From the NCBI GenBank assembly GCA_015490005.1, contig WFYS01000079.1, positions 1-48,719 of the forward strand: a stretch of DNA of 48,719 nt, written 5' to 3'. The notes beneath the pieces were generated by a model that saw only the letters and a program-made list of their open reading frames with translations, did no database searches and had not been told where the DNA came from. Numbering within the stretch: position 1 is the stretch's first letter; the number at the start of each line of letters is the position of its first letter. The translations under genes and the position numbers were made by a program. Origin of the DNA: Desulfurellaceae bacterium. Lineage in GTDB: Bacteria; Campylobacterota_A; Desulfurellia; Desulfurellales; Hippeaceae. Of the stretch, positions 1-8,404 are shown piece after piece.

Positions 1-1
1 A

Positions 2-949
2 CCCTATACTGCGGATAACAAAACAATCTCGCTTTCGTTTAACGCAGGAATAAGTATATACCCCAAGGATGCAAGGGATCCTAAAACACTAATGTACAAG
101 GCTGAAATTGCACTATTGGATGCTAAGCACAAAGAAGAAAGCCTTGGTTTTTACAAAGAAGACTTAAGAGAAAAAGCTCAAAAAAGGATGAACTTAAGAA
201 ACTTTATGGCAGATGCTCTAAAAAATAACGAGTTTGTTCTATACTACCAACCATACTTTAACGCAAAAACGCACAAGATAGAAGGGGCAGAAGCCCTATT
301 GAGATGGAAAAAAGATGGCAAACTTATTCCTCCTATGGAATTCATACCCTATTTGGAAGAAACTGGAATGATAAGTGCTGTTGAAGACTGGATTGTTAGA
401 GAGGTTTCAAGTAAGCAAAAGCAATGGGAAGAAAAAGGAATTAAACCCGTACCCATTTCAATTAACATATCCCCTACAAGCTTTTCAAGAAAAGATTTTG
501 TAGAAAACTTTTTATCGAACATCAAAGCCACAGACGCAAACCCAAAGCTAATAAACATAGAGATTATAGAAAGGTTGTTTATAGAAAATATAGAAAACTC
601 AAAATATATACTCAACGCAATAAAACGGAACGGATTTCGTATATCAATAGATGATTTTGGAACGGGCTACTCCTCTCTTTCATATCTAACATCTCTTCCC
701 ATAGATTACATAAAAATAGACATATCCTTTGTAAGAAAAATGATGAAAGACAGCAACACAAAAGCCATTGTTAAAACGATAATATCCCTTTCTAAAGACA
801 TCAATATGAAAACTATAGCTGAGGGCGTTGAAACCAAAGAACAGCTGGAACTGTTAAAAACATTGGGCTGCGATTATATACAAGGATATCTATTTTCAAA
901 GCCCCTACCTGAAGATGAATTTGAGAAAATACTTAATGACAGACAATAA
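2..949 (+). CDS. GGDEF-EAL c-di-GMP phosphodiesterase, 3' part
   Basis: The frame is open from the left window edge, so the true start lies outside; 315 residues are visible. The first ~33 residues read as the tail of a GGDEF domain (SLSFNAGISIYPKD, then KAEIALLDAK). A complete EAL domain follows with its metal and catalytic motifs: EALLRW, SINISPTSF, IEIIERLF, DDFGTGYSS, YIKIDISFV, AEGVET and the final QGYLFSKPLP. The EAL half therefore looks catalytically competent and should hydrolyse cyclic di-GMP to pGpG. Whether the GGDEF half is active cannot be seen. No clear terminator follows. The window carries two other c-di-GMP-type proteins (GGDEF near 35.1-36.4 kb, HD-GYP near 41.5-43.1 kb), so this second messenger is well represented here. 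Confidence 0.93.
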   Translation, partial: PYTADNKTISLSFNAGISIYPKDARDPKTLMYKAEIALLDAKHKEESLGFYKEDLREKAQKRMNLRNFMADALKNNEFVLYYQPYFNAKTHKIEGAEALLRWKKDGKLIPPMEFIPYLEETGMISAVEDWIVREVSSKQKQWEEKGIKPVPISINISPTSFSRKDFVENFLSNIKATDANPKLINIEIIERLFIENIENSKYILNAIKRNGFRISIDDFGTGYSSLSYLTSLPIDYIKIDISFVRKMMKDSNTKAIVKTIISLSKDINMKTIAEGVETKEQLELLKTLGCDYIQGYLFSKPLPEDEFEKILNDRQ

Positions 950-1037
950 TCAGTCATGCTATAAGAAATGTTAAGCAAATATCCTTTTAGCACGAAACGA
1001 CTTTGAGCTACAAATTATAGAAACCCACCTAAAAAAC

Positions 1038-1065
1038 TTGACAAAAAACAAAAAATAAGGATTAT
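1038..1065 (+). promoter_or_regulatory. Candidate promoter of the dksA-like gene
   Basis: TTGACA (1038-1043) is followed after 16 bp by GATTAT (1060-1065), about 30 bp before the ATG at 1095. The -35 box is a perfect consensus match and the -10 box is weaker. Prediction from sequence only. Confidence 0.5.
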
Positions 1066-1094
1066 TCAAGTAGTCTTTTCAGTGGAGGAAGTTT

Positions 1095-1439
1095 ATGGAT
1101 ACCGCCACAATAGAAGAATTGAAAGAAAGATTGCTAAACCTAAAGAAGGAGATAAACTCGAGGATAAAGAAAAACTTGGAAAAGGTTAATTCTCTCCAAC
1201 TTAAAGGAGACGAAGGTGATTTTTCGAGCGCCGTTTATTCAAGACAGGTTTTATACGATTTAATAGAAAAAGACAGGAACCATCTAAAAGAGATAGAAGA
1301 ATCTCTATATGACATCGAGAAGAACACCTATGGGAAATGCAAAAGATGCGGCAAGGAAATAGAGATAGAAAGAATGAAATCTAAACCAACAGCAAAGTAT
1401 TGTATATCTTGTAGAAGGGTAATTGAGTCTGGCAAGTGA
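1095..1439 (+). CDS. DksA/TraR family zinc-finger protein
   Basis: A 114-residue protein with an N-terminal coiled coil (about residues 1-75, rich in E/K/L) and a C-terminal four-cysteine zinc finger, CKRCGKEIE...YCISC, typical of DksA/TraR regulators that bind in the RNA polymerase secondary channel. It is shorter than E. coli DksA (151 residues) and closer to the small DksA-like proteins of Gram-positive and deltaproteobacterial-type genomes. The acidic tip residues needed for full DksA action cannot be judged with confidence. GGAGG lies 7 bp before the ATG at 1095. The 3' end overlaps comF by 17 bases, so the two are likely cotranscribed. Confidence 0.88.
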   Translation: MDTATIEELKERLLNLKKEINSRIKKNLEKVNSLQLKGDEGDFSSAVYSRQVLYDLIEKDRNHLKEIEESLYDIEKNTYGKCKRCGKEIEIERMKSKPTAKYCISCRRVIESGK

Positions 1440-2121
1440 ACTTTTATATCTTCTGTTTCCAAACAGATGTGTCCTTTGTGGAAATAAAAGCACGTTTCTT
1501 ATATGCGAGGATTGCTTATCTTCTTTAAACTTAAATTTCAACAGATGTAGTAGATGTTCAAGTCCTATTCCTTCAAAAGAAGGTCTATGTAGCTTTTGCT
1601 TAAAAGAAAAAAGATACTTTACACAAGGCTTTTCGCTTTTTAATTACAAAGAAAATAAAGTGGCAAAAATTATAGAGTTAATAAAATTCTACGGTAAATT
1701 CGGATTAATAGACTTTTTAGACTGTTTTAAAAACGAAATTAAAAACATTGATTTTTGGGGCAATATAGACTACCTAATCCCTGTTCCTATGCACCCACGT
1801 TCCTTAAGAAAAAGAGGGTTCAACCAAGCTGTTTTAATAGCCAAGAAAATCGGTAAATTTATAGATAAGCCCATTTGCTTCGATTGTATTGCAAAAACTA
1901 AACTGACTAATTCCCAAGTAGGCTTAAGCATGAACGAAAGAAAAACAAACCTAAAAAACGCTTTTAGAGCATTAAACCTCAAAAAAGACATAAAAGCCGT
2001 TGCTATAATAGACGATGTCTTCACTACAGGATCAACAATCAACGAAATAGCAAAACTGCTAGAAAAACATAACATTCAAAGCTATTTTTTCACTTTAGCA
2101 TCAACACCTAGTGCAGTATAA
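1423..2121 (+). CDS. comF: ComF family phosphoribosyltransferase-like protein
   Basis: 232 residues. An N-terminal Cys4 zinc-ribbon region (CVLCG...C..C, then CSRCSSPI...CSFC) precedes a phosphoribosyltransferase fold with the PRPP-binding motif AVAIIDDVFTTGST near residues 192-206 and the family signature PMHPRSLRKRGFNQA. ComF proteins are linked to natural transformation and handling of incoming DNA, but the reaction is not settled. The start chosen is TTG at 1423, inside the end of the dksA-like gene, with GAAGGG just upstream. It keeps the zinc-binding N-terminus whole. Confidence 0.88.
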   Translation: MSLASELLYLLFPNRCVLCGNKSTFLICEDCLSSLNLNFNRCSRCSSPIPSKEGLCSFCLKEKRYFTQGFSLFNYKENKVAKIIELIKFYGKFGLIDFLDCFKNEIKNIDFWGNIDYLIPVPMHPRSLRKRGFNQAVLIAKKIGKFIDKPICFDCIAKTKLTNSQVGLSMNERKTNLKNAFRALNLKKDIKAVAIIDDVFTTGSTINEIAKLLEKHNIQSYFFTLASTPSAV

Positions 2122-2133
2122 GTGTTGATTTTT
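2100..2133 (+). terminator. Possible weak terminator at the end of comF
   Basis: ATCAACAC (2100-2107) and GTGTTGAT (2122-2129) are a perfect 8-bp inverted repeat spanning the comF stop codon. The loop is 14 bases and a short T-run follows (TTTTTG). The stem is AT-rich, so termination would be weak. The same bases contain the -35 box of the predicted rpsF promoter. Confidence 0.35.
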
Positions 2134-2152
2134 GAAATTATTTGTATATCAT
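2125..2152 (+). promoter_or_regulatory. Candidate promoter of the rpsF operon
   Basis: TTGATT (2125-2130), a 16-bp spacer and TATCAT (2147-2152) lie directly after comF and about 70 bp ahead of the rpsF start. It would start a transcript whose leader carries the 2170-2193 hairpin. Sequence prediction only. Confidence 0.45.
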
Positions 2153-2169
2153 ATCAAGGTTATATCCTT

Positions 2170-2193
2170 GCCTTCTGTTTTTTTGCAGAAGGC
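2170..2193 (+). promoter_or_regulatory. Leader hairpin upstream of rpsF
   Basis: GCCTTCTG (2170-2177) and CAGAAGGC (2186-2193) form a perfect 8-bp stem with a T-rich loop, ending 13 bases before the AGGAGG of rpsF. A second small inverted repeat (CAAGG 2155-2159 / CCTTG 2166-2170) abuts it. Many bacteria have an S6:S18-binding autoregulatory structure in the rpsF leader. I cannot see that motif's conserved bulge here, so the identity is open. Confidence 0.4.
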
Positions 2194-2218
2194 CAAAAGT
2201 CCAAAAGGAGGTTTATGG

Positions 2219-2554
2219 ATGAGGTATTACGAATTGCTTTACGTGGTTCAGCCACACATGAGCGAAGAGCAGCTTAAAGAATTCATGAATACTGTGGCTG
2301 AGAGAATAAAAGCTGAGGGTGGAGAGATTTTAAAGAACGAGGTATGGCAAAAACGCACTTTAGCTTACCCAATTAAAAAATTCAGGCAAGGGTACTACAT
2401 CTTAGTGCATTATCGTTCTGCAGTTGAAACACCAAAAAAAATCGAAGGGTTTCTGAGAATTAAAGAGGATGTTTTAAGGTTTATGAATATCTCCATGCTA
2501 AAAAAAGACATAAAGAAGTTTGAAATATCAGAAAAGAAGGAAGAAAATGGCTAA
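2219..2554 (+). CDS. rpsF: 30S ribosomal protein bS6
   Basis: 111 residues of a bS6 ferredoxin-like fold beginning MRYYELLYVVQPHMSEEQ, with the family signature around the WQKRTLAYPIKKFRQGYY segment. bS6 sits on the platform of the small subunit and pairs with bS18, which is encoded two genes downstream. The longer in-frame reading from 2132 is rejected: a strong AGGAGG at 2206-2211 is correctly spaced for ATG 2219. An out-of-frame ATG at 2215 lies just ahead of it. The stop overlaps the ssb start by 8 bases. Confidence 0.96.
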   Translation: MRYYELLYVVQPHMSEEQLKEFMNTVAERIKAEGGEILKNEVWQKRTLAYPIKKFRQGYYILVHYRSAVETPKKIEGFLRIKEDVLRFMNISMLKKDIKKFEISEKKEENG

Positions 2555-2942
2555 CCTCAACAAGGTCATGTTAATCGGTAATCTTACGAGAAATCCGGAA
2601 TTGAGATACACACCTGCAGGACTAGGTATTGTAAGCTTTGGAATAGCCGTAAATACACCGATAGGTAGAGATGATTCTGGCAATAGAAAGACAGAAACCT
2701 TGTTTGTAGATGTGGTAGCTTTTGGAAAGCAAGCTGAGGTTATAGCTGAGTATCTTAAAAAAGGCTCGCTTATATACTTGGAGGGTAGACTTAGATACAG
2801 AACTTGGGAAGACCCGTCGGGCAATAGAAGAAGTAAACATGAAGTGGTTTTAAATAACTTTCAATTCTTAAACACAAAAGAAAAGGTTCAGGATTCGAGC
2901 ATTGTGGATACACCAGATGAAGATGAAGATATACCGTTTTAA
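2547..2942 (+). CDS. ssb: Single-stranded DNA-binding protein
   Basis: 131 residues. An OB fold starts [20 protein letters not shown], followed by the usual [19 protein letters not shown] and [20 protein letters not shown] elements. The tail is short and acidic and ends DEDEDIPF, the C-terminal hook that recruits repair and replication partners. The low-complexity linker is much shorter than in E. coli SSB. ATG 2547 follows AGGAAG and overlaps the end of rpsF. The position between rpsF and rpsR is the classic arrangement. Confidence 0.96.
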   Translation: MANLNKVMLIGNLTRNPELRYTPAGLGIVSFGIAVNTPIGRDDSGNRKTETLFVDVVAFGKQAEVIAEYLKKGSLIYLEGRLRYRTWEDPSGNRRSKHEVVLNNFQFLNTKEKVQDSSIVDTPDEDEDIPF

Positions 2943-2953
2943 TGGAGGTTTAT

Positions 2954-3220
2954 ATGTTGGATAACAATAACAAAAAAAGAAAGAGATACTTCAGATATCC
3001 AAGAAAAAAAGTATGCTATTTTTGCGCAAATAAGATAGATGAGATAGATTACAAAAACGTGGATATTTTATCTAGATATGTTACTGAAAGATATAAAATC
3101 GTTGGAAGGAAAACAACCTCAACTTGCGCCAAGCACCAGAGAATGCTAACTAAAGCCATAAAAAGGGCTAGGGTCATGGCACTTCTTCCATTTACAGTCA
3201 GCAGAAAATTGCACAGTTAG
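2954..3220 (+). CDS. rpsR: 30S ribosomal protein bS18 (zinc-type)
   Basis: 88 residues. It contains the bS18 core KKVCYFC...[17 protein letters not shown]...[11 protein letters not shown]. The CxxC plus a later C-A-K-H make a four-ligand zinc site, the C+ form of this protein. The start is ATG 2954 with GGAGG immediately upstream. The earlier in-frame ATG at 2942 overlaps the ssb stop and has no good ribosome site. bS18 assembles with bS6 on the 30S platform. Confidence 0.95.
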   Translation: MLDNNNKKRKRYFRYPRKKVCYFCANKIDEIDYKNVDILSRYVTERYKIVGRKTTSTCAKHQRMLTKAIKRARVMALLPFTVSRKLHS

Positions 3221-3231
3221 GGGGGGAAACA

Positions 3232-3687
3232 ATGAAAATTGTTCTTTTAGAAGATGTTGAAAAATTAGGCTATGCTGGAGATATAAAAGAAGTAAAGGAT
3301 GGGTATGCCAAAAATTTTCTCATTCCAAAGGGTTTTGCGCTAGCTGCTACGAGAAGCAACTTAAAATTGGTTGAAGAAAAAAGAAAAGCTATTTTAAGGA
3401 AAATAGAAAAGAGAATTGCTGAGGCAAACAAAATTAGAGAATCGCTGGATGGTATAGAGATAGAAATTAAAGCAAGAGCAGGTGAAAAAGGTAAATTGTT
3501 CGGCTCCATTACAGTAAACGAAATTTATGAACAGTTAAAGGAAAAATCTGAAAATTTGGACAAAAAGAGCATTAGAATACCCGAGGGTGGTATTAGAGAA
3601 GTTGGCAATCACACGGTTGAAATAGCTATATACAGAGATGTAAAGGCTACGGTTAAAGTAAAAGTTTCTCCCTTAGATGAACAATAA
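3232..3687 (+). CDS. rplI: 50S ribosomal protein bL9
   Basis: 151 residues of normal length. The N-terminal domain has the bL9 signature GYAGDIKEVKDGYAKNFLIPKG, then a long charged helix (residues ~48-80) and a C-terminal domain containing GKLFGSITVNEI. bL9 binds 23S rRNA at the base of the L1 stalk and projects from the ribosome. GGGGG lies ahead of the ATG. The 3' end overlaps dnaB by 11 bases. Confidence 0.96.
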   Translation: MKIVLLEDVEKLGYAGDIKEVKDGYAKNFLIPKGFALAATRSNLKLVEEKRKAILRKIEKRIAEANKIRESLDGIEIEIKARAGEKGKLFGSITVNEIYEQLKEKSENLDKKSIRIPEGGIREVGNHTVEIAIYRDVKATVKVKVSPLDEQ

Positions 3688-5068
3688 TACTTTAAGAGTA
3701 TACCCACAATCAATAGAGGCAGAGAGGGCACTGTTGTGTTCTCTCTTTTTAGATAACTCCCAGATAGGTGAAATATTAGAAATAATAAGCGAGGATGACT
3801 TTTTTGATGAAAAAAATGCTATCATTTTTGGAATTTTAAAAGAGTTATACGCAGATGGCATACCAATTGACTTTATAACCGTTTCAAATGCCATAAAAGA
3901 AAAAGGGCTAGAGCAAAAGATTCCCCAGGATTACATACTAAGCCTAACAGAGTTCTTGCCAGCTCCGGCAAACACTAAATATTATGCTGAAATAATCAGA
4001 AAGAAGGCGATATTTAGAAAACTAATATTCATGTCAAACGAAATAGCCACAGTTTGCTACGAAGAACCTGAAGACATAGAAGAAGTTTTAAATATGGCAG
4101 AAAAGAGGCTATTTGAAATTGTAAGCAGTAAATCTATAAGATATAAATCAACAGGGGAATTGTCTGATGAAATAACAGAGTATTTGGAAGCTTTAAAAAA
4201 TAGAAAAACAATCATAACGGGCGTACCTTCTGGATTTAAAGACTTAGATAACATGACAAATGGATTTCAAAATGGGGATTTAATAGTAATTGCCGGAAGG
4301 CCTGGAATGGGAAAAACAAGCCTCGCAATTAACATAGCTTTGAATGCAGCTTTAGATTATGACAAGAAGGTAGCCATATTTACACTCGAAGTATCTGCTA
4401 TTCAAGTCGTTCTAAAAATGATTGCCTCTATATCAAAAGTCGATATGAAAAAGCTTAGAACAGGTTTTTTTGACAACAACGACTGGAATAGCGTGGTTAA
4501 AGCTATAGATAAGCTCAAATATGCGCCCATCTTTATAGACGAAACATCTCTTCTAACATCTATCGATATTAGAACAAAAGCAAGAAAACTAAAGATGGAA
4601 AAAGATATTGACCTATTAATCATAGACTACTTACAGTTAATAGAAGGTAGGAATTCCAGTGTAAATAGGGTTCAGCAAATTTCAGAAATCTCAAGGGCAC
4701 TAAAAATTTTAGCAAAAGAATTAAACATTCCTATAATAGCCCTTTCTCAGCTAAACAGAGCTGTAGAAAACAGGGAAGATAAAAGACCAACTCCTGCAGA
4801 TTTAAGGGAGTCTGGCTCCATAGAACAAGACGCAGATATAATTATGCTTCTTTATAGAGACGAAGTATATAACAAAAACACATCCGAGCATGGCGTGGCA
4901 GAGATAAACATAGCAAAGCAGAGAAATGGGCCTCAAGGGGTTGCAAGATTGCAATTTGAAAATAGAATTGCATCTTTCAGAAACCTTACTCCTAGACAAG
5001 ATGTGTCTAACAACTACACCCAGGAAGAAGAATTGGACATAACAGAGCGCAAAGAAAACCCGTTTTAA
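3677..5068 (+). CDS. dnaB: Replicative DNA helicase DnaB
   Basis: 463 residues, normal for the family. An N-terminal helical domain (PQSIEAERALLCSLF onward) is joined by a linker to a RecA-like ATPase domain. Motifs seen: Walker A GRPGMGKTSLA near residue 211, LEVSAIQV, the Walker B region DLLIIDYLQLIEG, SRALKILAKELNIPIIALSQLNR and the DLRESGSIEQDAD segment. DnaB is the hexameric 5'-3' helicase of the replication fork. In the Walker B-side motif the usual LEMS reads LEVS. Its place after rplI is common in bacteria. ATG 3677 lies inside the rplI end, so translation is probably coupled. Confidence 0.96.
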   Translation: MNNNTLRVYPQSIEAERALLCSLFLDNSQIGEILEIISEDDFFDEKNAIIFGILKELYADGIPIDFITVSNAIKEKGLEQKIPQDYILSLTEFLPAPANTKYYAEIIRKKAIFRKLIFMSNEIATVCYEEPEDIEEVLNMAEKRLFEIVSSKSIRYKSTGELSDEITEYLEALKNRKTIITGVPSGFKDLDNMTNGFQNGDLIVIAGRPGMGKTSLAINIALNAALDYDKKVAIFTLEVSAIQVVLKMIASISKVDMKKLRTGFFDNNDWNSVVKAIDKLKYAPIFIDETSLLTSIDIRTKARKLKMEKDIDLLIIDYLQLIEGRNSSVNRVQQISEISRALKILAKELNIPIIALSQLNRAVENREDKRPTPADLRESGSIEQDADIIMLLYRDEVYNKNTSEHGVAEINIAKQRNGPQGVARLQFENRIASFRNLTPRQDVSNNYTQEEELDITERKENPF

Positions 5069-5071
5069 ACA

Positions 5072-7867
5072 GTGAAATTCATAAAAATAAGAAAAGCCAA
5101 AGTCCATAACCTAAAAAACTTAGACATAGATATACCAAAAGGGAAAATCACTGTAATAACGGGTCCTTCTGGAAGTGGAAAATCTACACTTGCCTTTGAT
5201 GTCTTATATGCAGAAAGTCAAAGAAGATATCTAGAATCCCTAAGCGCTTATGCAAGGCAATTCTTGGAAAAAATAGAAAAACCCAACGTTGAGAGTATGG
5301 ACGGATTAACACCTTCGATAAGCATAGACCAAAAAAGTGTTTCCTTAAATCCACGCTCAACTGTAGGCACAATAACAGAAATTTACGATTACATGAGACT
5401 ACTTTTTGCTTATGCAGGTGAAGCGTACTGTTATTCATGTGGGAGGAAAATAGAAAGCCAAGACCCTCAAACAATAATAGAAAATATCCTTACGTTTGAG
5501 AACAAGAAAATACTAATCCTATCCCCTATAGCTATAAACAAAAAAGGCACATTCAAAAACGAATTTCAGAAATTTCAAAAAGAGGGCTTTGTTAGGGTAA
5601 TGGCGGATGATGAAGAAAAACTTTTAGAAAATGACATTGAATTAGATAAGAACAAAAAGCACAATATATTCCTAGTTGTAGATAGACTGAGAGTCAAAAG
5701 GGATGCAGTGTCCAGAATTTCCGAGTCCGTTGAGCTTGCTCTAAAAAAGGGAAATGGCATGGTATACATAAAAGACATTGACACAGGCGAAATGAAACTC
5801 TTCTCTGAGCATTTTTCATGTCCTTATTGCGGCATAAATTACAAACCCATAACACCACAAAGCTTTTCCTTCAACTCTCCCTTGGGTGCATGCACTGAGT
5901 GCTTTGGATTGGGAGTAAAACATCAACTAGATTTAGACAAACTTATACCAGACAAATCATTGAGTATAAGGGAAGGTGTAATAAAACTCTGGAGAAAGCC
6001 TAGATATTCCTTCTATCAAAAATTTCTAATCAAAGCATGTCGAAAATTTGGTATAGATATATATGAACCTTTCGAAAATTTACCAGAACATCACAAAGAT
6101 ATAGTACTATTTGGCAAGCCAAACGACATCGTCATATTTGAGATTACACCAGGTAGAAACGTTAGGCGTGTCTGGACGGGTGTCATAAACTTAATATCCG
6201 AACAATTTGGAGAAACTGATAGCGCCAAAGTAAAAAGCGAAATTACATCTTTAATGAAAAAAATAACATGCCCTGCATGCGAAGGTAAGAGGTTAAATAT
6301 AGAAAGCCTATCGGTTAAAATTCTAAGCAAAAACATAACAGATGTTTCCCAGATGAAATCCTCTGAGAGCTTAGAATTCTTTAAACAAGTTGAAAGAAAT
6401 TTGGATGAAATAAAAAAGAAAATAGTCTCAAGGATACTCTCAGAAATTAAAAAACGCCTTCAATTCTTGATTGACGTGGGATTGGATTACCTAACACTTG
6501 ATAGAAGTGTATCTACCTTATCTGGTGGTGAAGCCCAAAGAATCAGACTTGCAACACAAGCTAGCAGTGGTTTGAGTGGTATAACATATGTGTTGGACGA
6601 ACCCTCAATTGGTCTTCACCCTAGAGACACAGATAAACTAATAAAAACATTAAAGCGTTTAAAGGAAAATGACAATACGGTTGTTGTTGTTGAACATGAT
6701 CAAAACATTATTGAGTCTGCGGATTACATCATAGACATGGGTCCTGGAAGCGGAAGATTGGGTGGGCAAGTTGTTGCTAAAGGTAGTGTAGAAGAGATAA
6801 AAAGTAACGACAAATCTTTAACGGGCAAGTACCTGTCAGGCAAACTAAAAATCGAAACGCCCAAGGAATACAAAAAACCAAACGATTTTATCCTAATTAA
6901 AGGTGCACACGTACACAATCTTAAAAACATTGACGTAAAAGTACCTCTTGGCGCTTTTACATGTATAAGCGGTGTCTCTGGCAGTGGAAAAAGTAGTCTA
7001 ATTTTTGATTGTTTTTACAACTACTACACAAAATCAAAGATGGGTGAAGAAATAGATTTCTGCGACAATGTAGAAAACTTAGATAAAATATATAGAATTG
7101 TAAAAATAGATCAAACACCAATAGGGCGAACACCAAGAAGCAATCCAGCCACCTACACCTCTCTATTCACAGACGTGAGGGAACTTTTTGCCCAAACAGA
7201 GGATGCAAAGATTAGAGGTTTTACAGCTTCACGCTTCAGCTTTAACGTACGTGGTGGAAGATGCGAAAAGTGTAAAGGCGAGGGATATATAAAGATCGAG
7301 ATGCAATTCTTGCCAGACGTTTATGTAAAATGCGATGTATGTGATGGCAAACGGTACAACCAGGCAACATTAGAAGTTAAATACAAGGGTAAAAACATAT
7401 TTGACGTTCTTGAGATGACAGTAAATCAGGCTTACGAATTTTTTAAAAACGTTCCTCGCATAAAAAATAAACTTTCCGTGCTTAGAGATGTTGGACTAGG
7501 CTATATCCAACTTGGCCAACCAGCAACTACACTCTCAGGTGGAGAGGCTCAGCGAATAAAAATCGCAAAATACTTAATCACGCCGCCCTCGGGGCATACA
7601 TTATACCTATTGGATGAACCTTCCATCGGCTTGCATACTGACGATGTTAAAAAACTTGTTAATGTTTTAAGAAGGTTGGTGAATGTAGGTAATAGCGTGG
7701 TTGTCATCGAGCATAACTTAGACATATTAAAATGTGCAGATTATATAATAGATTTGGGTCCAGAGAGCGGGGACAAGGGTGGCCAAATTGTAGCATTTGG
7801 CACACCCAAAGAAATCACAAAAAACTTCAATTCATATACAAGCTTTTACCTAAAAAAAACAGTTTAA
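5072..7867 (+). CDS. uvrA: Excinuclease ABC subunit A
   Basis: 931 residues, close to the usual ~940. Two ABC ATPase halves are visible: Walker A GPSGSGKST near residue 30 and GVSGSGKSS in the second half, each with an LSGGEAQR signature. Zinc modules appear as CYSC...CPYC, CPAC and CEKC...CDVC. UvrA finds helix-distorting lesions and loads UvrB for nucleotide excision repair. The start is GTG 5072, 3 bases after dnaB. The N-terminus MKFIKIRKAKVHNLKNL matches the family start, but I see no strong ribosome site. The end overlaps the convergent regulator by 4 bases. Confidence 0.96.
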   Translation: MKFIKIRKAKVHNLKNLDIDIPKGKITVITGPSGSGKSTLAFDVLYAESQRRYLESLSAYARQFLEKIEKPNVESMDGLTPSISIDQKSVSLNPRSTVGTITEIYDYMRLLFAYAGEAYCYSCGRKIESQDPQTIIENILTFENKKILILSPIAINKKGTFKNEFQKFQKEGFVRVMADDEEKLLENDIELDKNKKHNIFLVVDRLRVKRDAVSRISESVELALKKGNGMVYIKDIDTGEMKLFSEHFSCPYCGINYKPITPQSFSFNSPLGACTECFGLGVKHQLDLDKLIPDKSLSIREGVIKLWRKPRYSFYQKFLIKACRKFGIDIYEPFENLPEHHKDIVLFGKPNDIVIFEITPGRNVRRVWTGVINLISEQFGETDSAKVKSEITSLMKKITCPACEGKRLNIESLSVKILSKNITDVSQMKSSESLEFFKQVERNLDEIKKKIVSRILSEIKKRLQFLIDVGLDYLTLDRSVSTLSGGEAQRIRLATQASSGLSGITYVLDEPSIGLHPRDTDKLIKTLKRLKENDNTVVVVEHDQNIIESADYIIDMGPGSGRLGGQVVAKGSVEEIKSNDKSLTGKYLSGKLKIETPKEYKKPNDFILIKGAHVHNLKNIDVKVPLGAFTCISGVSGSGKSSLIFDCFYNYYTKSKMGEEIDFCDNVENLDKIYRIVKIDQTPIGRTPRSNPATYTSLFTDVRELFAQTEDAKIRGFTASRFSFNVRGGRCEKCKGEGYIKIEMQFLPDVYVKCDVCDGKRYNQATLEVKYKGKNIFDVLEMTVNQAYEFFKNVPRIKNKLSVLRDVGLGYIQLGQPATTLSGGEAQRIKIAKYLITPPSGHTLYLLDEPSIGLHTDDVKKLVNVLRRLVNVGNSVVVIEHNLDILKCADYIIDLGPESGDKGGQIVAFGTPKEITKNFNSYTSFYLKKTV

Positions 7868-8283
7868 CTATCAGATTTATTCCTGCATTTACTGCAAATA
7901 CCATAACAGTAAATATCACAATTTGAGATTTCAAAATTCTCTAAATCCTTCAATTGCTTTTTCAAGAAACTTGTGTCTATCTCTATATCAATTACCTCTC
8001 CACACATTTTACATATTAGATGATGATGGGGTTTTTGATATGCTATTTCGTATTTGCTTTTAGCTCCACTTATCGTGAGTTCTTTTATAACACCGTATTT
8101 CTTTAATGTGTGTATATTTTTGTACACAGTGGCGAGAGACATAGAAGGAAATGAGCTGCTTAAATTGTTGTATATACCCTCCAAATCTATATGACCGGCT
8201 GTATAGATTTCGTTCAAAATAGCCAGTCTTTGAGGGGTAGCTTTCAAAGGTGTATCTTTTAGTAATCCTTTAACATGTTCCAT
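7864..8283 (-). CDS. Fur-family metalloregulator, PerR-like
   Basis: 139 residues: a winged-helix DNA-binding domain (TPQRLAILNEI...SLATVYKNIHTLKKYG) and a dimerisation/metal domain. Structural zinc ligands are C91-x2-C94 and C130-x2-C133. The regulatory-site residues of PerR appear as H31, H86/H88 and D99, but the aspartate important for peroxide sensing in Bacillus PerR is a glutamate here (KSKYEI, E79). Overall it resembles PerR more than Fur. GGAGGG (8291-8296, minus) sets the start at 8283. An ATG at 8298 would put that ribosome site inside the gene. A palindrome covers its promoter, so it probably autoregulates. Confidence 0.9.
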   Translation of the reverse strand: MEHVKGLLKDTPLKATPQRLAILNEIYTAGHIDLEGIYNNLSSSFPSMSLATVYKNIHTLKKYGVIKELTISGAKSKYEIAYQKPHHHLICKMCGEVIDIEIDTSFLKKQLKDLENFEISNCDIYCYGICSKCRNKSDS

Positions 8284-8310
8284 TTTTAAACCCTCCATAT
8301 TTTTAAGTTA

Positions 8311-8344
8311 TTAAAATTTTAAGGCTATCCCCCTCTATTGTCAA
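8311..8344 (-). promoter_or_regulatory. Promoter of the PerR-like gene with palindrome over the -10
   Basis: On the minus strand TTGACA (8344-8339), a 17-bp spacer and TAAAAT (8321-8316) form a near-ideal sigma-70 promoter. The perfect 12-bp palindrome TTAAAATTTTAA (8311-8322) covers the -10 box, a position suited to repression by the Fur-family product. It is AT-rich and shorter than a canonical Fur/Per box, so the operator call is tentative. Confidence 0.55.
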
Positions 8345-8360
8345 GTAAAATTTTTTATCC

Positions 8361-8391
8361 TTGACAAAATTAATTTTTCTAATAATATAAT
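8361..8391 (+). promoter_or_regulatory. Candidate promoter into the GC-rich leader
   Basis: TTGACA at 8361-8366 is followed by TAATAT (8383-8388, 16-bp spacing) overlapping TATAAT (8386-8391, 19-bp spacing). It points rightwards and would begin a transcript near 8395 that runs straight into the foldable GC-rich segment upstream of marR. Confidence 0.45.
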
Positions 8392-8404
8392 AAATACCTA
8401 TCTT

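Noticed and set aside
1305-1541. Antisense reading frame across dksA/comF
   Set aside because: A shadow of two well-supported genes with no ribosome site or family resemblance. The same was judged for the other antisense frames, for example inside uvrA, pnp and livM.
2132-2218. Longer bS6 reading from 2132
   Set aside because: It runs through the leader hairpin; bS6 proteins begin at MRYYE and the AGGAGG serves 2219.
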